10,023 bases of DNA from Spirochaetota bacterium (GCA_018399855.1 JAGYNX010000054.1:1-10023); one strand, 5' to 3'. Positions 1 to 7,944 are shown, numbered from the stretch's first letter. The notes: generated by a model from the letters alone, not told the origin. Numbers and translations: made by a program.

Positions 1-1944
1 TGTTATATATCCATTTCGATATTCATTCTCGATACTTTCAAGTTTCTTGTCACCCTGTGTAATAAAACTGCTTTTTTCTACAGGTATCTTGATGTCGGAC
101 ATCGAAATAGTTGGACCAAACAATGTACCGTATTTATAACCTGTTTCTTTAATGGCATCCAGTACCGTTACCGTATCGTTAGGACCATGTTCCCTGAATA
201 TCTTTGATATTATTGCAGCTACTTCCTTATCGTTTACAGTGTAATTCACATAAGGGTACCCTTCCGGTAGAATTTCATTAAAAATAATTCTCCCCGGGGT
301 TGTAACAATAAACTCATCACCGATCAGGTATTTGATTTTCGATCGCATCTTTATATGGCCGTAATCAACAGCCCGGGTAAGATCGGCATCGTTATCAAAC
401 ATTGGCAGATGTTCAACTTCTTCGCTGAATTCAGATGTCAGATAATAGATACCAAGAACTATATCCTGTGTTGGTGTTACGATGGGCTGTCCGTTCGCCG
501 GTGACAACAGGTTGTTTGCAGAAAGCATCAACGTCCAGCATTCTATCTGAGCACGTGGTGAAAGAGGGACATGTACTGCCATCTGGTCACCATCAAAGTC
601 GGCATTATATGCATGACATACCAGCGGATGCAGTTTTATTGCTTTCCCTTCTACCAGTACCGGTTCGAAGGCCTGGATACCAAGTCGATGAAGTGTAGGG
701 GCCCTATTAAGCAACACCGGATGTTCGGCAATTACTTCTTCAAGAACTTCCCAAACCTCTGGTCTTTCGTTTTCCACCATTTTCTTTGCGGATTTTATAT
801 TCTGAACATACAACTTATCCACAAGCCTTTTCATTATAAAAGGCTTGAACAACTCGATGGCCATTTTCTTCGGTAGACCGCACTGGTATATTTTCAATTC
901 GGGGCCCACAACAATTACTGAACGCCCTGAATAGTCCACACGTTTTCCCAGCAGATTTTGTCGAAAACGGCCCTGCTTACCTTTTAGCATATCGCTGAGA
1001 GACTTAAGGGGTCTGTTCGCCTTACCTTTTACAGCTCTCTTTCGCCTGCTGTTATCAAACAGGGCATCAACTGCTTCCTGAAGCATCCGTTTTTCATTAC
1101 GTACAATAATATCCGGGGCACGCAGCATAAGCAGTCTTTTAAGCCTGTTATTTCTATTTATAACTCGCCTGTAAAGGTCATTGAGGTCTGAAGTTGCAAA
1201 CCGTCCACCATCAAGCTGTACCATTGGTCTGAGTTCGGGGGGGATGACGGGAATAGTATCCAAAACCATCCACTCGGGTTTATTACCCGAGTCCCTGAAT
1301 GACTCAATGATCTCAAGCCGCTTGATAAGTTTCCTGTCAACCTTGGATTCGTTATCAGCAATTTCCACACGAATGTTTCGTGACTCCTCGTCCAGGTCAA
1401 GACGCAACAGCATCTCTTTTATTGCTGATGCACCCATATCCGCAATAAAGGTATCACCTTCTGTCTCGTAATAATGGTTAAACGTATCTTCATCGATAAT
1501 CTCGCCCATCTTCAACTCGGTATTACCGGGGTCAATGACAACATATTTCTCATAATACAATATCGACTTCAGCGCATTCACCGTAAGGTTAAGAAGCAGG
1601 CCAACCCGCGATGGTACAGAACGATAATACCATATATGGGCAACCGGACAGGCAAGTTCGATATGCCCCCCACGCTCCCTTCTGACCTTGTAATGGGTTA
1701 CTTCAACGCCACAACGGTCACAGACAACACCTTTATACCGTATGGACTTGAATTTTCCGCAATAACACTCCCACTCCTTGGTGGTACCAAAAATTCGCTC
1801 ACAGAACAAACCATCACGTTCAGGTTTTAAAGTTCTGTAATTGATGGTTTCCGGTTTTTTTACCTCGCCGTATGACCATTCCCTGATCATATCGGGTGAT
1901 GCAATTTTAATCTGAATGGAATTGAAATCGTTAAAATCTCTCAT
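1..1944 (-). CDS. rpoC: RNA polymerase beta' subunit, N-terminal part (3' end outside window)
   Basis: This is the largest subunit of the core RNA polymerase, forming the clamp and the catalytic centre with beta. I translated most of it directly. The frame is open from the ATG at 1944 to the window edge: 648 codons, a little under half of a usual beta'. The N-terminal zinc-ribbon cysteines are C60, C62, C75 and C78. A 'QLDGGRFATSDLNDLYRRVI' stretch and the lid/rudder region 'GKQGRFRQNLLGKRVDYSGRS' follow. The catalytic NADFDGD motif lies at residues 447-453, with all three Mg-binding aspartates present (D449, D451, D453). The bridge helix and trigger loop are outside the window. An ATG-ATG pair sits at 1947/1944. 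I chose the second because homologues begin MRD and a GAG lies about 8 nt upstream of it. It follows rpoB by 69 nt with no hairpin, so co-transcription is expected. The wording is spirochaete-like. Confidence 0.97.
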   Translation of the reverse strand, partial: MRDFNDFNSIQIKIASPDMIREWSYGEVKKPETINYRTLKPERDGLFCERIFGTTKEWECYCGKFKSIRYKGVVCDRCGVEVTHYKVRRERGGHIELACPVAHIWYYRSVPSRVGLLLNLTVNALKSILYYEKYVVIDPGNTELKMGEIIDEDTFNHYYETEGDTFIADMGASAIKEMLLRLDLDEESRNIRVEIADNESKVDRKLIKRLEIIESFRDSGNKPEWMVLDTIPVIPPELRPMVQLDGGRFATSDLNDLYRRVINRNNRLKRLLMLRAPDIIVRNEKRMLQEAVDALFDNSRRKRAVKGKANRPLKSLSDMLKGKQGRFRQNLLGKRVDYSGRSVIVVGPELKIYQCGLPKKMAIELFKPFIMKRLVDKLYVQNIKSAKKMVENERPEVWEVLEEVIAEHPVLLNRAPTLHRLGIQAFEPVLVEGKAIKLHPLVCHAYNADFDGDQMAVHVPLSPRAQIECWTLMLSANNLLSPANGQPIVTPTQDIVLGIYYLTSEFSEEVEHLPMFDNDADLTRAVDYGHIKMRSKIKYLIGDEFIVTTPGRIIFNEILPEGYPYVNYTVNDKEVAAIISKIFREHGPNDTVTVLDAIKETGYKYGTLFGPTISMSDIKIPVEKSSFITQGDKKLESIENEYRNGYIT

Positions 1945-2013
1945 CATATATTCTCACATACCTTTTAATCAAATTTTTTCAAGTCTTCTAAAGGTAAGTA
2001 CACATAGTATCAA

Positions 2014-5000
2014 TCATATGTTCTCCAAAGTGTCCAGCTTGATCTTACGTTTAGTTTTACTGAAACCTTCACTCCACTCTGAAAGACCTATTTCGTTATT
2101 ATTATCATCATATATTCGTACATCAAGGGCAAGACCCCGCAGCTCCTGTATCAAAACATTGAATGACTCTGGTATACCGGGAGTGGTTGTATTTATACCC
2201 TTCACGATTGCTTCGTATATCCTTGCACGTCCCAGCATATCGTCTGACTTTACGGTAAGGAGTTCCTGTAGCGTATATGCCGCACCATATGCTTCCAGCG
2301 CCCACACTTCCATCTCACCAAAGCGCTGACCACCGAACTGCGCCTTACCACCCAGCGGCTGCTGCGTAACAAGCGAGTAAGAACCGGTAGAACGCGCGTG
2401 AATTTTATCATCAATCATGTGGGCCAGCTTCAGCATATAAATCTGCCCCACCATAACTTCGTTCTCAAATGGCTTGCCAGTTCTACCATCGTACAGAATA
2501 GTCTTGCATGACTCTGGCAGACCCGCCTTTTTAAGGTAATCCCGAACATCCTGTTCCTTTGCCCCGTCAAATATTGGCGTTTCGATGAGGATATCCAGCT
2601 CACCCGCTGCCCAACCAAGCTCAGTTTCAAGCAGCTGCCCAAGGTTCATTCGAGAGGGAACTGACAGCGGATTAAGCACGATATCTACCGGAGAGCCGTC
2701 GGGCAGATACGGCAGATCATATTCGGGAACAATCCTTGATATAACACCCTTGTTACCATGCCGTCCGGCCATTTTGTCACCGACCGAGATTTTTCGTTTT
2801 GATGCAACATACACCTTAACCAGTTCTTCCACACCGGGTGACAGTTCATCACCATTTTCACGGCTGAATCGCTTGACGTCTACAACTATGCCTTCAACAC
2901 CGTTTGGTACGCGCAATGAAGTGTCACGAACCTCGCGTGCCTTTTCACCGAATATTGAATGCAGAAGTTTGTATTCAGGCGTAAGATCCTGCTCTCCCTT
3001 AGGAGTTACTTTACCAACAAGGATATCCCCTGGAGCCACATATGCACCATTGCGCACAACACCATCGGCATCAAGATCCCTGAAAGCCTTCTCGCTGAGA
3101 TTTGGAATATCACGGGTAATAACTTCCCGTCCAAGTTTTGTCTCACGGGCTTCAATTTCAAATTGCTCTATATGAACAGATGTAAACGTATCGTCTTTTA
3201 CCAGTCTCTCCGATATAAGTATTGCATCCTCGAAGTTATACCCCATCCATGGCATAAAGGCTACCATGATGTTCTTGCCGAGAGCAAGTCTTCCATCATC
3301 GGTTGCAGGACCATCTGCAATAATATCACCAGCCTTTATCTTTTGTCCCTTTCTTACGGCAGGACGCTGGTTGAAACAGGTACCCTGGTTGGTTCGTTTG
3401 AACTTTTGCAACCAGTACTCGTCAATATCTCCACTGGAAGTCTTAACCTTTACCAGTGCACCATCAGCGTATACCACTTCTCCTGCCCTGCGTGCTATTA
3501 TGATTACACCTGAATCGTATGCGGCTGCCTTTTCCATGCCTGTACCCACAAGCGGAGCTTCCTCCACCAGCAGTGGTACGGCCTGTCTCTGCATGTTTGA
3601 CCCCATGAGTGCCCTGTTGGCATCATCATGTTCTAGAAAAGGTATGAGACAGGTGGACACAGAAAATATCTGCTGTGGTGACACGTCCATATACTGAATT
3701 TCGTCAGGTTTTTTATAGGGAAAATCACCCCTGTGGCGACAGGGAATAATTGTTTTAACAAACTTTCTATTATCATCTATTTCCGCGTTTGCCTGTGCGA
3801 TAAAATACCTGTCTTCCTGGTCGGCGGTAAGATACTGTATCTCACTTGTAACAACGCCTTTTTTTACCACCTTGTAAGGTGTCTCAAGAAAGCCGTAGTC
3901 ATTTATTCGTGAATATGTACTCATCGAAAGGATTAGCCCGATATTCGGACCTTCAGGTGTCTCAATAGGACACATTCGTCCATAGTGTGAGGGGTGAACA
4001 TCTCTTACTTCGAAACCCGCTCTCTCCCTTGTTAACCCCCCGGGACCAAGGGCATTCAGCCTTCTTTTGTGGGTAAGTTCTGACAGGGGATTTGTCTGAT
4101 CCATAAACTGTGACAACTGGCTTGAACCGAAAAATTCGTTAATCACAGCTGTAATGGGCTTAATACTTATCAATGCCTGTGGCGTCACAACATCAAGATC
4201 CTGAATGGTCATACGCTCCTTAATGACACGCTCCATTCTCTGAAACCCCAGTTTCACCTGGTTCATGATAAGTTCGCCAACTGAACGTACTCGCCTGTTG
4301 CCAAGGTGATCAATATCATCCACGCCATACCCTTCAACCTCGGCTATCAGGTATAACATGTACTTAACAGTGGCTACAATATCATCATTAACAAGAGTAT
4401 CCTCTTTTCGATCTTCCATCTCAAAGCCGAACTTCCGGTTAATTTTATACCTGCCAACCCCACCAAGGCTGTATGTCCTGGGGTTGAAGAATAACCTGTA
4501 AAGTTCATTGTTCGCATTTTCAACATTAGATGGTTCACCGGGGCGAACAATCTGATGAAGCTTTAAAAGTGCTTCCTCAGAACTCTTACATTCGTCTTTT
4601 TCCAGTGAATTTATCAAGTATGCGTCATCTTTATTGTTAGGAAATTCAATTACTTCAATTTCTTTTATCTTCTCATCTTTAAGTGTGTCAATTGAGTCTA
4701 TAGTGATTCGTTCACCGGCATCAAGAATAACCTCTCCGGTTTCATTGCTCACGACGTCTGCTGCCACACGCCTGTTTTTAAGACTTTCGTATGCTTCTTC
4801 TTTTGTAAGCTTTATTGTTTTACTATCATAAAAAAGCTTTATTACTTCTTCATTTGTTTCAAACCCGAGAGCTTTAATCAGTATGGTAACCGGAAACTTC
4901 TTTTTTCGGTCAATTCTGCAAACGATAAGCCCCTTGGTGTCCATCTCAAATTCAAGCCACGAACCTCTATCGGGAATTACCCTTACATTATATGTTCTTT

Positions 5001-5463
5001 CATTTTCTTCGTAAAAGAAGAATATTCCCGGAGATCTATGCAGCTGATTCACAACAACACGTTCTGCACCATTGATGATAAATGTTCCACTTTCAGTCAT
5101 CAATGGAATATCACCCATGTATACAGACTGTTCACGCACTTCCATGCTGTCTTTCTTAATAAGCCGTATCGTTGCCTTTAACGGAGTGGCATGAGTGACA
5201 TCACGTTCTTTGCATTCAAGTTCAGAATACTTGGGTTCACCGAACTCGTATTCAATGAATTCAAGAACCACATCCTCATGTGGACTTTCAATTGGGAAAG
5301 TATCGGTAAATACGGCCTGCAGTCCCTGAGTCTTCCGTTTGTTCGCAGATACGTCTGGCTGCAAGAACCACTTATAAGAACTGACCTGATTATCAATAAG
5401 ATTTGGAAGCGTAATACCTGGATCAATCTTTCCGAAACTGATTACTTTCTTTTGTTTCTGCAT
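2014..5463 (-). CDS. rpoB: RNA polymerase beta subunit
   Basis: This is the second-largest core RNA polymerase subunit and the rifampicin target. The frame is complete: 1149 aa from the ATG at 5463. It could extend upstream to a GTG at 5505, but 'MQKQKKVISFGKI' matches where spirochaetal homologues begin and that GTG has no well-spaced ribosome site. Visible landmarks are: 'INGAERVVVNQLHRSPG' in the N-terminal lobe; the rifampicin cluster at residues 446-472 ('GSSQLSQFMDQ' then 'THKRRLNALGPGG'); 'ETPEGPNIGLI' at 501-511; 'MPWMGYNFEDAIL'; 'GDKMAGRHGNKG' near 895; and a C-terminal clamp stretch 'GGKAQFGGQRFGEMEVW' near 1034-1050. It is well short of the 1342-residue E. coli protein because the large proteobacterial insertions are absent. 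E. coli Ser531 corresponds to Asn470 here (codon 4054-4056), a change linked to natural rifampicin resistance in spirochaetes. A promoter and hairpin lie upstream in the rplL-rpoB spacer. Confidence 0.98.
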   Translation of the reverse strand: MQKQKKVISFGKIDPGITLPNLIDNQVSSYKWFLQPDVSANKRKTQGLQAVFTDTFPIESPHEDVVLEFIEYEFGEPKYSELECKERDVTHATPLKATIRLIKKDSMEVREQSVYMGDIPLMTESGTFIINGAERVVVNQLHRSPGIFFFYEENERTYNVRVIPDRGSWLEFEMDTKGLIVCRIDRKKKFPVTILIKALGFETNEEVIKLFYDSKTIKLTKEEAYESLKNRRVAADVVSNETGEVILDAGERITIDSIDTLKDEKIKEIEVIEFPNNKDDAYLINSLEKDECKSSEEALLKLHQIVRPGEPSNVENANNELYRLFFNPRTYSLGGVGRYKINRKFGFEMEDRKEDTLVNDDIVATVKYMLYLIAEVEGYGVDDIDHLGNRRVRSVGELIMNQVKLGFQRMERVIKERMTIQDLDVVTPQALISIKPITAVINEFFGSSQLSQFMDQTNPLSELTHKRRLNALGPGGLTRERAGFEVRDVHPSHYGRMCPIETPEGPNIGLILSMSTYSRINDYGFLETPYKVVKKGVVTSEIQYLTADQEDRYFIAQANAEIDDNRKFVKTIIPCRHRGDFPYKKPDEIQYMDVSPQQIFSVSTCLIPFLEHDDANRALMGSNMQRQAVPLLVEEAPLVGTGMEKAAAYDSGVIIIARRAGEVVYADGALVKVKTSSGDIDEYWLQKFKRTNQGTCFNQRPAVRKGQKIKAGDIIADGPATDDGRLALGKNIMVAFMPWMGYNFEDAILISERLVKDDTFTSVHIEQFEIEARETKLGREVITRDIPNLSEKAFRDLDADGVVRNGAYVAPGDILVGKVTPKGEQDLTPEYKLLHSIFGEKAREVRDTSLRVPNGVEGIVVDVKRFSRENGDELSPGVEELVKVYVASKRKISVGDKMAGRHGNKGVISRIVPEYDLPYLPDGSPVDIVLNPLSVPSRMNLGQLLETELGWAAGELDILIETPIFDGAKEQDVRDYLKKAGLPESCKTILYDGRTGKPFENEVMVGQIYMLKLAHMIDDKIHARSTGSYSLVTQQPLGGKAQFGGQRFGEMEVWALEAYGAAYTLQELLTVKSDDMLGRARIYEAIVKGINTTTPGIPESFNVLIQELRGLALDVRIYDDNNNEIGLSEWSEGFSKTKRKIKLDTLENI
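4048..4128 (-). other. rpoB: Rifampicin-binding cluster I of rpoB, with Asn at the Ser531 position
   Basis: These codons encode residues 446-472, equivalent to E. coli 507-533 (offset 61). Q452, D455, H465 and R468 keep the sensitive-type residues (E. coli Q513, D516, H526, R529). The residue equivalent to S531 is Asn470, encoded AAT at 4054-4056. Substitutions at S531 are a common cause of rifampicin resistance in other bacteria, and Asn here is reported for naturally resistant spirochaetes. Resistance in this organism is an inference. Confidence 0.85.
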
Positions 5464-5652
5464 GTACTTTTTCCCGATAATATATTTTCCTGAATGTATA
5501 GACACGTCCCTGAAGACGTATTAAAGATTTTTTCACATGATGTTCAACGAATACCCTGTAATCGTTCTACTTTTTTAATTTGGTGTGCAATGAATGGCTT
5601 TTTCAACGCTTTTGAATGCCGTTTGAAGAAAAAATTTTGTGATCAAAATAAT

Positions 5653-5695
5653 ACACCGATAGGTTTGGCCGATAAACAACCAAACCTTTCGGTGT
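5653..5695 (-). terminator. Strong hairpin between rplL and rpoB; candidate attenuator or processing site
   Basis: In the transcript ACACCGA and AGGUUUGG pair with CCAAACCU and UCGGUGU. This gives 8 + 7 base pairs around one A-A mismatch, with an 11-nt loop at 5669-5679. The bases after the stem are AUUAUUUU, only a broken U run, so this looks more like a leaky attenuator or RNase III-type processing stem than an efficient terminator. Its 5' arm abuts the -10 box of the predicted rpoB promoter. The pairing is read directly; the function is inferred. Confidence 0.6.
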
Positions 5696-5696
5696 T

Positions 5697-5725
5697 AGTA
5701 TACCAATTTTTTGATACTTTTTCAA
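5697..5725 (-). promoter_or_regulatory. Probable sigma70-type promoter for rpoB-rpoC
   Basis: The minus strand reads TTGAAA (5720-5725), then a spacer of exactly 17 nt, then TATACT (5697-5702). A TG lies one base before the -10 hexamer, giving an extended -10. Each hexamer matches the consensus at five of six positions. The start site would fall near 5690, inside the 5' arm of the adjacent hairpin. This would allow rpoBC to be transcribed independently of the ribosomal protein genes. It is a sequence match only, in an A/T-rich context where chance matches are more frequent. Confidence 0.6.
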
Positions 5726-5743
5726 ATTAAATTTGCAACACTT

Positions 5744-6130
5744 TTATTTAAGTTCAACTGTCGCGCCAGCTCCTTCAAGCTGTTCTTTAACCTTTGCAGC
5801 CTCATCTTTGGCAACTTTTTCTTTTACTGCTTTTCCACCAGCTTCAACAAGCTCTTTTGCTTCTTTAAGGCCAAGTCCAGTGATCGCACGAACTTCCTTA
5901 ATAACCGCAATCTTGTTTTCTCCAAAACCGGTAAGAATAACATCAAACTCAGTCTGTTCTTCTTCAGCCGCTTCCGCGCCGCCTGCTGCGCCGCCTGCTG
6001 CTGCAACTGCTACTGGTGCTGCAGCTGAAATCCCGAATTTTTCTTCCATTGCTTCAACGAGTTCTGATGCTTCCAGAAGCGTCAACTCGCTAATCGCATC
6101 CAAAAGTTCCTGTACTGACAATTTTGCCAT
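5744..6130 (-). CDS. rplL: 50S ribosomal protein L7/L12
   Basis: This is the flexible multicopy stalk protein that recruits translation GTPases to the ribosome. The frame is complete at 128 aa, a normal family length. Residues 1-30 ('MAKLSVQELLDAISELTLLE') are the N-terminal dimerisation helices that bind L10. Residues about 34-57 form an Ala/Gly-rich hinge with acidic residues. Residues about 58-128 are the conserved C-terminal domain ('EFDVILTGFGENKIAVIKEVR', then 'GLGLKEAKELVE'), which contacts elongation factors. An AAGGAG lies 9 nt before the ATG at 6130, a stronger ribosome site than that of rplJ, which fits the need for several copies of L7/L12 per L10. It follows rplJ by 130 nt. The hinge holds an exact 12-nt tandem duplication (5976-5999). 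Confidence 0.98.
   Translation of the reverse strand: MAKLSVQELLDAISELTLLEASELVEAMEEKFGISAAAPVAVAAAGGAAGGAEAAEEEQTEFDVILTGFGENKIAVIKEVRAITGLGLKEAKELVEAGGKAVKEKVAKDEAAKVKEQLEGAGATVELK
5976..5999 (-). repeat. 12-nt tandem duplication in the rplL hinge
   Basis: The 12-mer GCGCCGCCTGCT (plus strand) occurs twice back to back, in frame, and encodes Ala-Gly-Gly-Ala twice in the flexible linker. Such a duplication can change linker length by slippage without breaking the frame. Confidence 0.8.
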
Positions 6131-6260
6131 TTTTTGTTACTCCTTATACTTAGTGATTTCTCAAGTTAATACGAACGTAGCCGTAAAAACTTATAAGGGG
6201 TAGAAAAGACGTTGGTACCTACTGAACACAAAGTCCTTTTTCGCCCTGAAATTCTATATC
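6131..6260 (-). other. rplJ-rplL intergenic region (130 nt)
   Basis: This gap separates two genes that are normally translationally balanced. Apart from the AAGGAG ribosome site for rplL I see only short, weak inverted repeats, no U-tract terminator and no well-spaced promoter hexamers. A purine-rich GGGCGAAAAAGGAC stretch lies just after the rplJ stop and could be an unpaired protein- or RNase-recognition segment, but I do not recognise it. Confidence 0.4.
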
Positions 6261-6785
6261 TTAAGCTGACTGCTCGTTTTGCTCGGCAACAGCCTTGATT
6301 CCTCTTGCCAGCGATGATATAACCTGTTTTTGCATCATCGCAATACCTGAAGCCGGACCGTTTAGAAGTGACATGATCTGTGCCAGTAATTCGTTCTTCG
6401 TTGGCAAATCTGCAATTTTCTTTAACTGATCCTTCCCGTATATAACATTATCCATTATGCCCAGATTATAACTGAAATTCTCCTGTTCTTTAGAGAAATT
6501 TTTCATAATCTGTGCAGCTTCACTGAGATCTTCCTTTGCAAATACAACACCAATAGGCCCGGTTAGATGTTCATTGATATCCGGAAAGCCCACTTCCTTC
6601 AAGGCCCTGCTGAAAAGACTGTTTTTGACTACCTTGTAATCTATATCTTTTTCGCCAAGTGAGCGTCGCAATGCGTGTAGATCTTCAACCTTAATACCTG
6701 AATAATCAGTAAGGATAATATTCTGCTTTTCTTTCAGCCTGCCGACAAGATCAGTAACCGCATCTATTTTATACTGTTTAGCCAT
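6261..6785 (-). CDS. rplJ: 50S ribosomal protein L10
   Basis: L10 anchors the L7/L12 dimers to 23S rRNA at the GTPase-associated centre, next to L11. The frame is complete at 174 aa, a usual length. The start 'MAKQYKIDAVTDLVGRLKE' and the rRNA-binding segment 'ILTDYSGIKVEDLHALRRSL' are typical of the family, followed by 'DYKVVKNSL' and 'LTGPIGVVFAKED'. The C-terminal helix (about 135-174) is where L7/L12 dimers dock. Its ATG shares one base with the rplA stop (TAATG at 6783-6787), which predicts translational coupling. AAAGG lies only 2 nt before the ATG and AAGGGG 11 nt before, so spacing is poor and coupling probably matters. This overlap leaves no room for a separate leader of the E. coli or Bacillus type where L10 normally represses its own mRNA. 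Confidence 0.97.
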   Translation of the reverse strand: MAKQYKIDAVTDLVGRLKEKQNIILTDYSGIKVEDLHALRRSLGEKDIDYKVVKNSLFSRALKEVGFPDINEHLTGPIGVVFAKEDLSEAAQIMKNFSKEQENFSYNLGIMDNVIYGKDQLKKIADLPTKNELLAQIMSLLNGPASGIAMMQKQVISSLARGIKAVAEQNEQSA

Positions 6786-7468
6786 TACCTTTCAATCCCC
6801 TTATGATTAATTTTTATTCCGGGTCCCATGGTTGAACATATATGAACCGATCTTATATAATTACCCTTCGCATCTGAAGGCTTATCTTTTACGACCTGGC
6901 TGTAAAATGTTTTGATGTTTTCCATCAGGCTTCCATCATCAAAGGTTTTTTTGCCAATTCCCATGTGAATAACACCGGTCTTGTCAGCCCTGTATTCTAC
7001 CCGGCCACCCTTTAACTCTTTTACCACACCTTTCACGTCATCAGTAACTGTACCGGCTTTTGGTTTAGGCATAAGGCCTTTTCTGCCAAGAACAGGTCCC
7101 AGCTTTCCAACTTCTTTCATCATGTCAGGAGTGGCCACAACAGCCTGAAAATCAATCCAGCCTTCCTTGATTTTTTCAATAATATCTTCGGCACCCACAT
7201 AATCAGCACCAGCTTCTGTAGCTTCTTTTTGCTTGTCACCTTTGCATATTACCAGAACTTTCACTTCTTTTCCAGTACCATTAGGAAGCACCGCAGAACC
7301 ACGTATATTCTGGTAGCTTTTGTGAACTATTTTGACTGAAATTTCAACAGATTCATCAAAAGACGCGAAGGCATTCTCTTTTAACATGCCAATCGCTTCA
7401 TCAAGAGGGTACAGTTTTGTTTTATCTACTTTACTTCGTGCATCAGTGATTTTTTTTCCGCGATTCAT
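6785..7468 (-). CDS. rplA: 50S ribosomal protein L1
   Basis: L1 forms the mobile L1 stalk at the ribosomal E site and in many bacteria also represses the rplK-rplA mRNA. The frame is complete at 227 aa from the ATG at 7468. A TTG two codons earlier (7474) is possible, but GAGG lies 7 nt before the ATG and 'MNRGKKITDARSKVDKTKLYPLDEA' is a normal L1 beginning. Landmarks include 'SVEISVKI' in domain I, 'GADYVGAEDIIEKIKEGW' in domain II, the RNA-contact loop 'GRKGLMPKPKAGTV', and 'HMGIGKKTFDD' near the C-terminus. It follows rplK by 41 nt and overlaps rplJ by one base. I did not find a convincing L1-binding mimic upstream of rplK by eye. Confidence 0.97.
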   Translation of the reverse strand: MNRGKKITDARSKVDKTKLYPLDEAIGMLKENAFASFDESVEISVKIVHKSYQNIRGSAVLPNGTGKEVKVLVICKGDKQKEATEAGADYVGAEDIIEKIKEGWIDFQAVVATPDMMKEVGKLGPVLGRKGLMPKPKAGTVTDDVKGVVKELKGGRVEYRADKTGVIHMGIGKKTFDDGSLMENIKTFYSQVVKDKPSDAKGNYIRSVHICSTMGPGIKINHKGIER

Positions 7469-7509
7469 AATCAAACCTCAAAACTTCATTTATCTGAATA
7501 ATACCGGTG

Positions 7510-7944
7510 TCACTCTGCTACATCAACACCCATTGACCGTGCAGTGCCGGCAATGATCTTTACTGCCGCGTCAATATCTACCGCATTCAAGTCGGGCATC
7601 TTTATATTCGCGATCTCTTCAAGCTGGGCCCGGGTTATTTTTCCGGCCTTTTCCTTGTTTGGTTCACTTGACCCGCTTTCTATCTTCAATGCCTTCTTAA
7701 TCAACACTGCCGCAGGTGGAGTCTTGATTATAAAGTTATATGACCTGTCTTCGTATACGGTAATAATAACCGGCAGAATCAACCCCTGCTGATCTTTTGT
7801 TCTATCATTAAACGCCTTGCAGAACTCCATTATGTTTAAACCATGCTGACCAAGGGCAGGTCCAACTGGTGGAGCAGGATTTGCCTGACCACCGGGTATC
7901 TGGAGTTTAATCTGGGTCATTATCTTCTTTTTCTTTGGTGCCAT
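7510..7944 (-). CDS. rplK: 50S ribosomal protein L11
   Basis: L11 binds the GTPase-associated region of 23S rRNA and is the family target for thiostrepton and for stringent-response signalling through RelA-type enzymes. The frame is complete at 144 aa from the ATG at 7944. An upstream TTG at 7950 would place AAGG only 3 nt away, against 9 nt for the ATG. The N-terminal domain carries the proline-rich 'PGGQANPAPPVGPALGQHG' at residues 17-35, the segment lining the thiostrepton site, then 'NIMEFCKAFN'. The C-terminal rRNA-binding domain ends with 'IIAGTARSMGVDVAE'. It lies 42 nt after nusG and 41 nt before rplA, the normal L11 operon order. Confidence 0.98.
   Translation of the reverse strand: MAPKKKKIMTQIKLQIPGGQANPAPPVGPALGQHGLNIMEFCKAFNDRTKDQQGLILPVIITVYEDRSYNFIIKTPPAAVLIKKALKIESGSSEPNKEKAGKITRAQLEEIANIKMPDLNAVDIDAAVKIIAGTARSMGVDVAE

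Larger units (their letters stand above)
5464..5743 (-). other. rplL-rpoB intergenic region (280 nt)
   Basis: This is the longest non-coding gap in the cluster. On the minus strand it holds, in order: a sigma70-like promoter about 20 nt after the rplL stop, a strong 15-pair hairpin, an A/T-rich stretch without clear structure, and a small hairpin about 40 nt before the rpoB ATG (arms at 5504-5508 and 5515-5519, extendable to seven pairs with one wobble). No convincing ORF was seen. In E. coli the equivalent spacer holds a partial terminator and an RNase III site that set the ratio of stalk protein to polymerase. The same role here is an inference from position. Confidence 0.6.

Noticed and set aside
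435..1830. Plus- and minus-strand open frames within the rpoC region
   Set aside because: All are shadows of the rpoC frame, which I translated over most of its length and found uninterrupted with every expected motif.
2585..3513. Two long plus-strand open frames (196 and 184 codons)
   Set aside because: They lie wholly antisense to the conserved middle of rpoB, have Ser/Thr/Pro-rich low-complexity translations or no recognisable motif, and overlap each other.
5494..6203. Plus-strand open frames across the rplL-rpoB spacer and opposite rplL
   Set aside because: Those opposite rplL are antisense shadows of its Ala-rich coding. The one at 5494-5730 has no family resemblance or clear ribosome site and runs through the predicted promoter and hairpin.
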